Assembly (NCBI RefSeq): GCF_011319465.1
Contig: NZ_RCMB01000007.1
Location: 124,001-188,000, forward strand
Direction: 5' to 3'
Origin: Candidatus Nitrosotalea sp. TS
GTDB lineage: Archaea > Thermoproteota > Nitrososphaeria > Nitrososphaerales > Nitrosopumilaceae
DNA length: 64,000 bases
A program made the position numbers and the translations under genes. How positions within the stretch are numbered: position 1 is the first letter of the stretch; the number at the start of each line of letters is the position of its first letter. Shown in pieces: positions 17,546 through 28,390 of this stretch. Below the pieces are notes generated by a model, which made no database searches, was not told where the DNA came from, and worked only from the letters and a program-made list of their open reading frames with translations.

Positions 17546-18459
17546 TTACTTTCTTTGAAATATTCTTGACATGGCGATCACACCAATAAATGATATCATC
17601 ACAAGCAGTATTGGGATTGGAAACTCTGGTACGGCAGAAATATCAAATGCAGATATCAGGTTAGGATGAATTTGCAGATGTACTACCATCATAACATCCA
17701 TGCCAGTATCTCGCGCATCTATCTTCTGTTTGAGTTCATTGAGTGCAGTACCAACCTTGTCAAGATAAGGCGACGTATTTGATGGTGCAATAGATTGTAA
17801 ATTGCTAAACATGTTTTGAGCCGTACCCTGCTAGTGCTTGAGCACTTTGGTATGCAGCTACATTAACAATTGGAGTGCTTGTCGTTTTTGACATGCCGCC
17901 TCATGCCAGACATGCCATTTCCAGATGACGAACTATTCATATTCATGTTATCCATGTTGGTAAGATCAATTGTTGATCCTATTGCAGTACCATAATCCTT
18001 TAGGACTTCATTTATCACGTTAACTATTGCCAATGCCTGTACCGTAGAGTTATTTTGTGATGAGCTGCTAACTTCTTGGGATTCAGCTTGGTCCAAAAGT
18101 TGGCTTGTCTCATCTGCCTTTTGGTTTGCCATAGTAGGATCTGCGTTTTGTTGTCCTGCCATAGAATATAGGTTATCTATTGATGTCGATAACTGAGTAG
18201 CAAGAGTAGAGTTTGTTTGAGAGAGAACACCAATCTCGTTGTTTCCCCAGTACTCTTGACTTTTTGATAGGTGCCATTGAGATAACGTATTATTTGAAAT
18301 ATTATCTGCCATCAACTTTGATTCAACCTTGAACTCTTGAATTTGTGCAATCAAACTTGCGTCGGAATTTTGAACAAAGGTATGAGCAAATGCAGGATGA
18401 ACAACCATTGTACCGCTGAATATAATGACCATTAACGATACAACAAGGGTCCTTTTCAT
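17546..18459 (-). CDS. Met-rich secreted protein with PEF-type C-terminal anchor (two frame breaks)
   Basis: Signal peptide (MKRTLVVSLMVIIFSGTMVV) with mature start at about AHTFVQ, then a long helical region and a segment rich in Met, Asn and Ser (NMDNMNMNSSSSGNGMSGM). The tail is VPEFPIPILLVMISFIGVIAMSRIFQRK in outline: a PEF motif, a hydrophobic helix and basic residues, as used by archaeosortase-processed proteins. Extra bases near 17895 (A) and 17831 (G) break the frame. The Met/His content and position behind CopC-CopD suggest copper binding (inference). Confidence 0.65.
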
Positions 18460-18517
18460 ATCAACAGGTGCACCAGCATATCATTTTAAAATATTTTGGT
18501 ATATACGTCAAAGAGAA

Positions 18518-19247
18518 TCAGGTTTGATTTTTACGTGTTAGTGCTACAACTGCAATCACGATTCCTGCAACTCCAATTCCAATTCCCGTGATGCTTATCA
18601 TAAACAATGTGTCTGTAATGTTTTTTACCTCATCAAATGATTTTGCCACGTTTGCGTAACTCTGTGTAGCTATATTGGCGTCACTTGCTGCTTTGGTGAT
18701 CTCAGCAGATAATTGGTTTATGACTTGAGAGCTTACATTATTTTGTTCGGATCCTGAAGGTACTGTTACCGAAGACGAGGGTATTGATGATGGTGTAGAG
18801 CCAAGTGGTTGATAATATGCATCCTTATTCTCCACTTCATCAAGTGGAAATACTGCATTTACTGACTGTCCATCTATGGTGCCATTCACTATTACATTGT
18901 AAGAGCCAACCTTTGGTTGGGATCACCGTAGCGTCATACTCGTCTGGAGTGTCATCACTTGGGGTAAACTGTAATGTCTTTTGCAATCCGCCATATGTTA
19001 TCACTATAGTCATGTTGTCTAGCGCTGTTTCTTGTATTGGAGTTGTATTGTTGCCGCTTCCCTTGTCTACGAACACTTGTACAGTATTTGTGTCTCCAAT
19101 AAGAGGTGGCTCATTTGCAAGCCCTATCTTTACTGTCACGTCTCCAAAGTTTTTTGTTACATGTGCGCTGGCAGGGTGCACTGCAAAAGGGATTACAATA
19201 AGAGCTACAAGTATCGGGATCAACATGATGCTAAAATTTTTCTTCAT
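18518..19247 (-). CDS. Secreted YtkA/FixH-like protein with C-terminal membrane helix (one frame break)
   Basis: Signal peptide, then HVTKNFGDVTVKIGLANEPP and an Ig-like domain of the YtkA/FixH type, a Ser/Pro linker, an amphipathic helix region and a C-terminal helix (ISITGIGIGVAGIVIAVVAL) with a basic end. An extra C near 18913 (CCAACC instead of CCAAC) breaks the frame; the twin copy at 22348-22800 lacks it. ATG 19247 follows the TAA of the CopC-CopD gene with no gap, so both are on one transcript. Likely part of copper handling at the membrane (inference). Confidence 0.7.
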
Positions 19248-19289
19248 TTACAAATCGTCCTTCTTGTCATATAAAATATTTTGTGGTAC
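18822..19289 (-). repeat. Inverted repeat arm 1
   Basis: 468 bp that recur in opposite orientation at 22306-22772. I count two substitutions and one indel between the arms, about 99.4 percent identity. The arm spans the last 14 codons of the CopC-CopD gene and most of the following YtkA-like gene. Confidence 0.9.
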
Positions 19290-22231
19290 GACAGGCGAAT
19301 GCGAACCAGTATGGTAAGAGCCGTATCTTTTCACATCCCGTATGCTGTTTGTAAGATCTGTTGCTGTTTTGGTGTAGAAAAACGAGGATGCAACAACGAA
19401 TACTGCAATCAATGGAGCGGCAAATCCCGCATAGTTTAGAGGCGAGACAGGAATGATTGGAGCAACCAGATTACCTGCGCTGTTTGCAGATCCTGCACTG
19501 TTAACACTTGATGTGATCAAACCAAGCGCATGTGCTCTTTGTTCTGCAACCACTACTCCTTTATCCTGTAGCCACAAGCCACTGTGTGAATGAATTTTTT
19601 GACGGAATATCAATTTGAACATATTGACCTGTACTTGGGTCCACTACCGCAACTTTGTCATAGGTATGCTGTGCAATCCACAGGTGACCGTCAGCATCAA
19701 GTGTCATGCCATAAGGCAAATTGGAAGGATTTTGATCAAGTGGATATGATTTGAACATGCTAATCAAAGAGTCCAGAACAAGCAATCCATGACCTTCATG
19801 TTCTGTTACATACACTTGATCGTTTCTCGGATCTTCCAATATTGAAGTCAGATCGGATTGGGTTGCATTTATGTTCGGATCATGCTGTACGACATTACCA
19901 TTAGTAGGATCAACTTCTGCAATCTTACCACTGCCCCCTCTGCAATCCATATTTTGCCAGAGTCAGCGGCAGTTGTGATTCCAAGCGGCTCTGAGCCAGA
20001 AGGTAATGAAATTGTAGTAAACGATCCTGCTTGAGGATTAAATTTCAGTAATTGATCACCGTTTGCAACAATCAACCATATTTGTGATGTTTTATCTAAT
20101 GTCATACCCGATATGATTCCGCTGTTTGGAATCTTGTATTGCTTATCAGAGTTGTCGTCAGGATTATAATGACCTAGAATTTTTGTGATTGGATCAACAT
20201 ACCATATCATGCCGTCAGAATCAAGCACCATCCATGTTACAATATTGACGCCAGATAGCTTGTGTTCAGTGTATTTATGAGAAGTGAGATCAAATCCAAA
20301 TATTCTACCGCTGCCTATGGCAGAATCGCCAACCCAGACAATCTCTCTGTTTTTGTCATATACCGGATACAGTGGAAGTGAGGCATTTTGCGGCATATGG
20401 TATTCAGTGAGATTAAATGAAAGTTGGTTTAGTGCAGGTTTCAAGTAAAAATCGTAAGTAGTTGCAAGCTCTATGGAATTTGCTTGGGATTGAAATCCGT
20501 TTACCCCTATCTCCCAATTGCCTCCAATACTAAATGGAACATTTGCAGTAAAAGATCCGTTACTGATCTTCTGCATCTCTACATTTTGCAATGAAATTCC
20601 TTTATCAGTTTGCGTAGGTACCAATTCTACTGATTTCATATCCAGTTGCTTCATAGATGGATCAAGAAATGTTACTGTAAAATTATCAATTCCAAGGCCA
20701 AATGGGCTCAATGTCATCATTACCTTATTTCCATCAACGGTTTTTGTATCTGTGAATACATTGTTGTCCACATTGCCAAGTGGAGCCATGGCAAACACAT
20801 TTGGTATCGCATCTTGCTGAATTGGAAACTCATTCCCAGGGGTTCCAGAATTAGTAAGAACTGCAACCGAGGCAAGTAGTGCCATTCCAATAATAGCCTC
20901 AATCTTTGTGATGTTAAATGATAGCGATTCAACTGGACTGATCGTTGATGTTCCATTGGTTTTCACTAGTGTTCTTAAAAGATTTGATGCTTTTTTGTGA
21001 ATAACTAGTTGAGTGTAAGCTCCTATCGATAGCATGGCTGCAGCAAGCAATAGTTTTATGATCAGGATCTTACCATATGTAGACACAAGCGTAAGCGACA
21101 GATTGTTTTCAAGTATATACAGCAGGAATGGTCCGGTTATTGCTACGACTCCAAGCGAAGCCACGACAAGTATTGAAAACCTTGGAATTATGATAGAAAT
21201 TAATGAGAGATATGCTTCTTTGTTACTCAGTTGTTTTAGTACGGGAGATACTGCAAATGCGAGATAAAAGATACCCCCAATCCATAATGAGGCCACTACA
21301 TTATGTATAAAGTCAATCAATGTGGCATATACATATCCTGTAGCTGTACCATGACCAACCAAACTTGTAGTCAACAATGTACCAACGCCCATTCCAAAAA
21401 GTACCCATGTGGAATATTTTGTAACTTGCTTGCCTTTTCTCGTATCAAGATACACTGCAGCCGAGACTGCAAGAAGTCCTGCTGAAATAATTATACGAAC
21501 AATCATCATATTGCCAAACTTGGTAGATAATGCATCTCCAAGACCACCGCCGATAGCAAATGCTTCAGCTACTACCATTCCAAAATCTGACGCTACAAGC
21601 AATATCGAACCTATCAATGCCAATTTTATCATTCTCTTGTCAATCAGCGTCCTGCTCGTTGCAGTAGATGCATTTAGCCACGAGATCCTCGACACTGGTT
21701 TCCAGAGCCATAGTGTTGCCGATGCAGCACCTACAACCATCACCTGTGCCACAAGTGTAGGAAATCTAGCAATAGCCTCTGGTATTGAGATCTCAGTGAG
21801 ATATCAGATGACGATTGTGCAAGATTTTGTGATACTTTGGCATTTACTCCAAATACAATTCCAGGCGTAGTAACATGGCCGTCTGTTGCATCAAGTACCT
21901 TAGTGGATACGGTATAGATTCCATTTGGGAGTCCAGGTTGAAGTGTGATTTCAAGTCCAGTATGATCCGAGTTGGTATAATGCAAGTCATTATTTTGAAC
22001 TTGATTGCCATTTGGACCGGTAACTACGATCTTACTATACTTGATATCCACCGGATCGCTGAAAACAATGTCTATTGCAGATGGAACAGAAGATACGGAT
22101 TCATACGCATTTGGGGTGCTGCTTGAGATGAAGGCATGCTCGTATGACACAGGAATGGTCGAAATAGCCAGTATGCATGAAACGGATATTGATGCAAGTA
22201 AAATTATTTTCAAATTCTGAGGGTATTTCAT
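19248..22231 (-). CDS. CopC-CopD-beta-propeller fusion, copper-associated membrane protein (three frame breaks)
   Basis: Read through breaks near 21760, 19943 and 19580 it gives about 990 residues. These are a signal peptide and CopC domain (H-AFISSSTPNAYESVSS, DATDGHVTTPG), about eight CopD membrane helices (VVGAASATLWLWKPVSR, LIDFIHNVVASLWIGGIFYL), an extracellular beta region, a Vgb-like propeller (IWYVDPITKILGHY, HLWIAQHTYDKVAVVDP) and a final membrane helix. CopC binds copper outside and CopD is thought to import it. Ammonia oxidisers need much copper, so uptake is plausible. One break is in a G run (five, six expected). Confidence 0.75.
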
Positions 22232-22305
22232 CTAGTATTACATCATAATGGAGATTACATGTTATTTTAATCTACTAGTACAAGAACAAAATTTATTCGT
22301 CGTCT

Positions 22306-22772
22306 GTACCACAAAATATTTTATATGACAAGAAGGACGATTTGTAAATGAAGAAAAATTTTAGCATCATGTTGATCCCGATACTTGTAGCTCTTATTGT
22401 AATCCCTTTTGCAGTGCACCCTGCCAGCGCACATGTAACAAAAAACTTTGGAGACGTGACAGTAAAGATAGGGCTTGCAAATGAGCCACCTCTTATTGGA
22501 GACACAAATACTGTACAAGTGTTCGTAGACAAGGGAAGCGGCAACAATACCACTCCAATACAAGAAACAGCGCTAGACAACATGACTATAGTGATAACAT
22601 ATGGCGGATTGCAAAAGACATTACAGTTTACCCCAAGTGATGACACTCCAGACGAGTATGACGCTACGGTGATCCCAACAAAGGTTGGCTCTTACAATGT
22701 AATAGTGAATGGCACCATAGATGGGCAGTCAGTAAATGCAGTATTTCCACTTGATGAAGTGGAGAATAAGGA
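22306..22772 (+). repeat. Inverted repeat arm 2
   Basis: 467 bp matching arm 1 (18822-19289) in reverse orientation. It starts with the final 42 bp of the CopC-CopD reading frame, here without the rest of that gene, which shows this arm to be the derived copy. The arms enclose 3.0 kb. Confidence 0.9.
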
Positions 22773-22800
22773 CAAGTACTATTTCCCACCCTTATCATAA
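22348..22800 (+). CDS. Secreted YtkA/FixH-like protein, truncated duplicate
   Basis: Nearly identical to the first 138 residues of the gene at 18518-19247: signal peptide, HVTKNFGDVTVKIGLANEPP and the Ig-like domain. After ENKDKYY the sequence diverges and stops at FPPLS, so the linker, amphipathic helix and membrane anchor are missing and the product would be released. The frame is open, unlike the other copy. It is transcribed divergently from the CopC-CopD gene. Confidence 0.8.
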   Translation: MKKNFSIMLIPILVALIVIPFAVHPASAHVTKNFGDVTVKIGLANEPPLIGDTNTVQVFVDKGSGNNTTPIQETALDNMTIVITYGGLQKTLQFTPSDDTPDEYDATVIPTKVGSYNVIVNGTIDGQSVNAVFPLDEVENKDKYYFPPLS

Positions 22801-22975
22801 ACAGACAGAATGTCACTGAGATAAAAACTGATTCCAAATGTACATCAAGTTATTTTTAAAAATCAAAACAGTAAGATCAGGCATTTTTTATCCTGGTGCA
22901 AAAAGTCACCATTAGAGACTGCTAGTTCGTATGTTGTACCACTTGATTTAAATTTCATTTTGACTTATTTTGATT

Positions 22976-23369
22976 GTGTTCAGACCCCAAACTCTGATCG
23001 AGACCAAGTCTACACTGCTTAGTGTCATAATATTTGCACTTGTTGCCGCGTTATCAATTCCTGTCATATTACCACACATATTCCAGCAATTCGAGCTTTT
23101 CCACATACTTTTACACATTAGCGGAATAGGCTTTGCTTCATTTCTTACAATAGTTGCCGCAGTGGCATATCACAAGGTCAAGACCCGTAGGCTTCTTTTC
23201 ACCACTATCGCATTTGGCACTTTTATCTTGGCAGAAGTATTTTCCCTAATTGATGCAGCATGGGAATCAAAATATTATTTTTGGACTTTTTCATCAGCCG
23301 AGATAGGCCATCTAGTCATGTTCTTTCACTCTACTAATGTTTGCACTAAGTGTGTTTAGGAGAGATTGA
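22976..23369 (+). CDS. Membrane protein with four helices (one frame break)
   Basis: About 130 residues with four hydrophobic segments and HILLHISGIGFASFLTIVAA as the second. His residues at the membrane faces (FHILLH, GHLVMFF) could bind heme or metal, but no family is recognised. An extra C near 23320 breaks the last helix; restored, it ends LLMFALSVFRRD at TGA 23367. The stop overlaps the region before the regulator at 23372, suggesting one operon. Start GTG 22976. Confidence 0.5.
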
Positions 23370-23371
23370 AG

Positions 23372-23869
23372 ATGGATAGAGTTACGCAGATAATTTCAGT
23401 TATTGAGAAAAATCCAGGAATAAAATTCCGCGAGATAATGCGAGAGACGGGAATGAAAAATGGTGTTCTGGGATATTATGCAGACAAGCTAGAAAGAGAC
23501 GGGGCTGTAAAGATTGACAGAAGCCCTGGCCAGACAAGGTTCTATCCACCTGGAATAGCAGACGATGACATATCATTGATAAAGAATCTGAGGCAGGAGA
23601 CACCAAGACAGATTCTTGCATCTTTGCTACATCACAAAACTCTATCATTTAGCGAATTAGTTTTGAAAACACAAAAATCGCCAGCTACAGTTTCCTTATA
23701 CCTTGCACAAATAGCAAGAGACAATCTCATTGAAAGTAAACTTGTTGATTTCAAAAAAAGATATCATGTTAAAGACGTGGAAAAATTGCAAAAAATTATT
23801 GATAAATATCATCCAGGCCTGATTGAAAGATCGGCAGATCATCTAGCTGATACTTTTTCGTCACTTTAA
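23372..23869 (+). CDS. Transcriptional regulator with two winged helices
   Basis: Two consecutive winged-helix units: residues 5-60 (ISVIEKNPGIKFREIMRETGMKNGVLGYYADKLERDG) and 75-135 (ILASLLHHKTLSFSELVLKTQKSPATVSLYLAQIARDN). This tandem layout is common among archaeal membrane-gene regulators. It has no sensor domain, so it may respond through a partner such as the four-helix protein encoded just upstream. ATG 23372 is chosen; a TTG two codons upstream is possible. Confidence 0.78.
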   Translation: MDRVTQIISVIEKNPGIKFREIMRETGMKNGVLGYYADKLERDGAVKIDRSPGQTRFYPPGIADDDISLIKNLRQETPRQILASLLHHKTLSFSELVLKTQKSPATVSLYLAQIARDNLIESKLVDFKKRYHVKDVEKLQKIIDKYHPGLIERSADHLADTFSSL

Positions 23870-23920
23870 AAATATCAAAAATATTATTTTCAGTGTCAAA
23901 GATAAAGACAGATTCCAAGA

Positions 23921-25380
23921 ATGAAGATCAGAGTTTATTTAGAGTCCAGAGGAAGCCACGATAAGAGTAGATACGTAATGAAACCTGTATATTTTCTAGT
24001 TATTCTAGTCATCGCTGTTTCTCTTTTTCTTGTTTCAAAAGCACAGGGAGACGGGTTGGCCAGCGAGATTCTCCCCCCTTCCCTGATAGGAAACACAAAT
24101 GTTACCTTGTCCATTGGCTCCATCCCATTTTTAATTGACAATAATCACGCAGGTACTCAGCTAAATCTTGTATTGATGGATGCGTCAACCCAGCAGCCAA
24201 TACCTGATGCCACGCTTGCAATTTCTGCATTCAAGGGACAAGATGCAGTTTTTGGTCCACATATTCAAAAGTGACAGCGGGAATTTTGTTTTGAGTTTCT
24301 ACCCACAACAATCAGGCAATACAACATTTAACGAACAGGGCGGACTCCTTTCAGGAGTATTTGGTCAAGACAGCGGAAACTATGACGTCAAAGGTCCAGT
24401 CTTTGACACAGGCGGATTGTACAGGTTCAAAATTGAGGTAATCACTATGGGTGCATATGACAATCAAGTGAGCAAGTCGTATACTGCCGGTATATCAATA
24501 CCAGAGTATGACAATCTTACAATCAATGACCCCGGTTATGGAACACAGCAGATGCAGATCATAGCATATTATGATCGTCTGCACAATATCACATATGATC
24601 CAGTCACAAAATTTGTTAATTTCACCATGCCATTTGACTGGTCTACTCAAAACATAAGCCAGCTTACGGTAGTACACCAAGAAATAAGGATTCCAAGAAC
24701 TTTGGGAGATTTTGTGGTAACAAAATATGACGCCTATGTGAACAACATCAAGATACCTGACAAGTTGATATCAATAGATGATTATTCCATGGACGCATAC
24801 AGGATAGTGCACCTAATTTTATACAAGCCAGATGTTGAGAATCTTTTTTCAGAACAAAAAGATCCTGGCCAAGAGATGAATTTTGCAATCAAACCAAGTG
24901 ATGAAAATATTTTTCCAGTTGTCCAGTTCACAAGGAATGCACAGTACAAGATAGCACTAAGTTGGAATCCAGAAAAAATTCTAGAGGGTAACACTACACA
25001 GTTCAACTTTAAGGTTCTAGATCCATATGCTGCAAATAAAACAGTGAGCCCAATTTCCTATGATTTCTCAGTACTTGAGGGAAAAAACGGAGTGATATAT
25101 CACCAGATAGGAAAAACAACTGATTCAAGCGACGGGGATAACATCAATGTCGCGTTTCCATCAAACTACTACAGGGTCAATCACAATAGCATTTGAGAAC
25201 CTAAATGGAAGCAGTTTCTCGGCTACAGAATTCCCATCTACAGTGAACAGCCCCGATACAGCAACTAACCAGTCCACAGTGCCCGAGTTTCCATTAACTG
25301 CATTTGCGGTACTTGCAACTATGTTTGGATTTGGGGTCTTGCTTTCAAAAACAAGATTGTTCAAATCAAGGCAGATTTGA
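23921..25380 (+). CDS. Large secreted protein with PEF-type C-terminal sorting tail (two frame breaks)
   Basis: N-terminal signal helix (YFLVILVIAVSLFLVSKAQG), several beta-rich domains with many Asn/Thr (possible N-glycosylation sites), and the tail VPEFPLTAFAVLATMFGFGV plus a basic end. This is the pattern cut by archaeosortase-like enzymes to anchor surface proteins. Frame breaks near 24256 (before FKSDSGNF) and 25175 (before TGSITIAF) split an apparently single protein of about 485 residues. The middle beta regions are not assigned to a family. Confidence 0.62.
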
Positions 25381-25381
25381 T

Positions 25382-26328
25382 TTACCCTTTCATGCCATAT
25401 CCGACTAGTACAGAGTAGCATCCAAGACCACAGTCTTCGCAAATGGGTTTCATCGATTTGTCTTCTGCACTGCCTATACAGCAAGGCTCTTTTCCCTTCC
25501 CATATGGTCTACCGATAGTATGGCCCACGTAGGACAGTCTACAGGAGTAGTACCTTTTCCACCCCAGTTCTTTTTCATCAGTTCAAGCTGGCTGTCTGGA
25601 TTGATGATATAATCAGGATATTTTTCTCTCATTGCAATGATATCATCTACAACACGCGTTCTTTCCTCTCCAAATGGAAGCCACAGTGGATCGTTTTTCA
25701 TAAATGGCGTATGAAACTGGAATCCAATTTTATTTGAATAGTTGTGCCACTCTTCCATGACGTCCTTTACCGTCTTGTAGTTAAGAGAGTTTATGGTCAT
25801 TGTGATCCACATGTCCTTGTAGGCTAGCTTGCCATTTTTTTCCACATAATCAATAACATTGTGTCGTGTTTTATCCCAGGCACCGTTGCCGCGAATCTTG
25901 TCATGAATTTCTTTTGTTCCATCTATTGATATCCAATAGAAATACAGGTTGTCATATTTTTTCAACGGAATCGTTCCATTAGATACAATGCAGATTCGCT
26001 TTGGAAATTCTTTTATGAACAATTCAATTACATCTGGTCTCATAGTAGGCTCCCCTCCAACAAGCGTAATTATGAAAACATGGTTTTTCTTGAATTTTTC
26101 ATCAATTACCTTTTTCCATTGCTCTACGGTTAGCTCTTCATTTTCTTTTCTATTGAGCCACCAATAGCAATGAGTACAGTGTAGATTACACACGTTGATT
26201 ATATCTGCAGAGCCATATACTGGACTGCGTTTGTGAAATAACTTGTATCCTGCAAATTTAGTAAATATATGCACATAGCTTGGAGTCTCTTGAATTATCT
26301 GTCTTACTCCTCTACCCATTATTTCCAT
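25382..26328 (-). CDS. Radical SAM protein, HpnH/SPASM-like (one frame break)
   Basis: The 4Fe-4S motif CNLHCTHC (CxxxCxxC) near residue 47 is followed by LVGGEPTMRPD, the SAM-binding GGEP motif, and a half-barrel. A Cys-rich end (DCPTW, PCCIGS, ICEDCGLGC) suggests auxiliary cluster binding as in SPASM/twitch domains. A missing base near 25500 in a G/A run hides the last 40 residues, which resume as KEPCCIGSAEDKSMKP. The family acts on peptides, lipids or cofactors; substrate unknown. Confidence 0.8.
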
Positions 26329-26425
26329 TATACCCTAGATATGTCTCAGCACCTTATAAGATCTTTTTAATTGCAAAGTTTTAGAAATCTTGCGATAACA
26401 GTCTTTGTAAAATCTGTGCACGTGT

Positions 26426-26662
26426 TCAGTTAGAACATATCAGTGTAGTAGTGCATCGGATTTTATCAAGACTGCGAATTCTTGTAGTTATGGTGTGCTT
26501 GATCTCGTCTACTTTGGCAGACTGAATCTTGACTAGCACGTCATAGTTACCAAATACGCCTGTGACTTCCTTGACGCACTCTATTGGCTTTAATTTGTCT
26601 ATGACTGAACTCTCTGACCCCATCTCACAGTTAATCATCACATATGGCAGTTTCCAACCCAT
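26426..26662 (-). CDS. Stand-alone Lrp/AsnC RAM-domain protein
   Basis: A 78-residue RAM domain: PYVMINCEMGSESSVIDKL, TGVFGNYDVLVKIQSAKVDE and DKIRCTTTLICSN. No HTH is present. Start ATG 26662. It is a paralogue of the genes at 10.0, 12.4 and 60.8 kb, with the same GxxGxYD core. Confidence 0.86.
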   Translation of the reverse strand: MGWKLPYVMINCEMGSESSVIDKLKPIECVKEVTGVFGNYDVLVKIQSAKVDEIKHTITTRIRSLDKIRCTTTLICSN

Positions 26663-26728
26663 GATATTACGTGATTATAGTATATGAGATTTACATATTG
26701 CAAAGATCAAAAATAAAAAAGATGGGAG

Positions 26729-27526
26729 TTACTGTGCCCCAATTAAGAAAATGACATCAACCGTTGTTGTTATGTCTTGATTTGATGTAAGTATCGGTGT
26801 TTGTGCCATCATAGGTACAGCAGCACTCATCGCTGCCATGCGATATTCTGGAACTGGTGAAGGCATGTCAAACCCAGATAGGTTCACCATTTTCACACCA
26901 ATGATTTTCTGGCCAAGTGGGGCAAGCGCCTTTTCAGCCTTTGATTGTGCGTCCAAGACCGCCTGGGCGATTAGACCATTTTGAACACTCTGCTGTTTTG
27001 CAGGCGAAAGTGAGAACGATACACTGTCCACCCTATTTGCCCCTGCTCCAACTGCTACATCAAGTATCTTTCCTGCAAGACTCATTTTGGTTGTTTTAAT
27101 GAGTAATGTATTAGAAACCTTGTATCCGACAAGCTCGTTTTTGTATTCGTTGTATGGAGGATACGGGCCAGTCTGATTATAGACGGGGTCTATGGTAAAG
27201 CCGTTGGTGCCGGTTTCATTGCTTGCAATGCCAAGATTTTGTATTGCAGTAATTGTGGCATTCATTGCTTGAGCATTTTCACTCATTGCTTCTTGTGCTG
27301 TTTTTGCTTGTGTGTCAACTCCCAGCTGTATCATAACAAGATCTGGAGAGACCGACGCGGTAGCAGTTCCAGTCACAGAAGTAGTGTTTTGTTGTGGCGG
27401 GAAATAATACGGTGCTTGTTGCGCATATGCTTTATTGCTAGAGGTTTGCATGTCAGCGAAGACAGTTGTTGAGACAATTGCAATTGCGGCAAGTGCAGCC
27501 AGAATTATTGTGGTTTTATTTGTCAT
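26729..27526 (-). CDS. Secreted SIMPL-domain (DUF541) protein
   Basis: Signal peptide (residues 1-35, ending SNKAYAQQ) then a SIMPL domain: VTGTATASVSPDLVMIQLGV, YKVSNTLLIKTTKMSLAGKI, DSVSFSLS and the C-terminal TTTVDVIFLIGAQ. Length 265 is typical. The family is secreted or periplasmic in many prokaryotes and its biochemical function is unclear; some members relate to oxidative stress. Frame intact; monocistronic by spacing. Confidence 0.88.
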   Translation of the reverse strand: MTNKTTIILAALAAIAIVSTTVFADMQTSSNKAYAQQAPYYFPPQQNTTSVTGTATASVSPDLVMIQLGVDTQAKTAQEAMSENAQAMNATITAIQNLGIASNETGTNGFTIDPVYNQTGPYPPYNEYKNELVGYKVSNTLLIKTTKMSLAGKILDVAVGAGANRVDSVSFSLSPAKQQSVQNGLIAQAVLDAQSKAEKALAPLGQKIIGVKMVNLSGFDMPSPVPEYRMAAMSAAVPMMAQTPILTSNQDITTTVDVIFLIGAQ

Positions 27527-27655
27527 TAGTATCGTATTAGATGCTAGATCTTATAGGTTTTGATTAAATTTCACTTTAACTTAATTTTATATGAAAAAAT
27601 CATGTTAATCTGTATGATACACAAAAATTTTTATTTTTAGCGATACATCGAAAAA

Positions 27656-28390
27656 TTAATGTGTTGTTTTGATTTTTTTATTTTTCAATCTACTAGCTAG
27701 TTTTATTCCAAAAAACACGGCACAGAACATGACAGCTCCCCCAACCAATGCAAGCAATATCATCACCTGATCTCCTGAAAGAATAGACTGTTCAACAGGT
27801 GCCGGAGACGGTTGAATTGAGACAGATGAGTTCACTGCCCCGTTAATTGCAGCATGCATTGGAGTGGCCGACTGTAGCATGGTCTTTGCTGCCATTTGAG
27901 GAACATATGCAGACTCTGCCGGAGTTTGGTTTTTTTCAAATATGTATAGTCCTGATGCACCTATGACAAAAGCTGCCACGCTTGCCATATAGTGTCTGAG
28001 TTTCATCAGTACGGTATCTTTTTTTGAAACCTGTATGGCATCATCAGAAGGACTGTCAGGAGGAATTATCACAAGTGCAGTTTTTACTGGTCCATAGTAT
28101 TTCATTTGCTTATTTTTTTGGCTCATCTCAACCTTGTCTACTTTGATAAGACCTACACTCAAAAGCCGGTTTATGTGCCAGTTGACAAGAGGTAGTGAAA
28201 TCTCTAGTGTCTTTGCAAGTTCATTTGAGCTTGTAACGCCTTGCGATATTTTGCCAAAGATTGCACGACCTGTATCATTTGCCAGTTCTTCTCCTATTAT
28301 TTTTATTCGCTCATCGTCGGTACTAATCACTTCAATGTATTCTTCAGGTTTGACCGAGAGATCTGATTCTTTATCAGTACTGTCTGGCAT
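27656..28390 (-). CDS. Membrane-bound ArsR-like HTH regulator
   Basis: N-terminal winged helix (AIFGKISQGVTSSNELAKTLEISLPLVNWHINRLLSVGLIKVDKVE) followed by one helix (AAFVIGASGLYIF), an external Ala/Ser/Pro segment, and a second helix (MILLALVGGAVMFCAVFFGI) with a basic end. This topology places the DNA-binding domain inside and a loop of about 60 residues outside, so it may sense an external signal. ATG 28390 is preferred to an upstream TTG. Confidence 0.8.
   Translation of the reverse strand: MPDSTDKESDLSVKPEEYIEVISTDDERIKIIGEELANDTGRAIFGKISQGVTSSNELAKTLEISLPLVNWHINRLLSVGLIKVDKVEMSQKNKQMKYYGPVKTALVIIPPDSPSDDAIQVSKKDTVLMKLRHYMASVAAFVIGASGLYIFEKNQTPAESAYVPQMAAKTMLQSATPMHAAINGAVNSSVSIQPSPAPVEQSILSGDQVMILLALVGGAVMFCAVFFGIKLASRLKNKKIKTTH

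Noticed and set aside
18518-22231. The frame-broken copper genes as pseudogenes.
   Set aside because: The breaks are single bases, the domains resume cleanly, and similar breaks affect many constrained genes in the window, so sequence error is the simpler reading.
22293-22646. Minus-strand frame within the arm 2 repeat.
   Set aside because: It is the antisense shadow of the YtkA-like gene, and the same shadow appears at arm 1.
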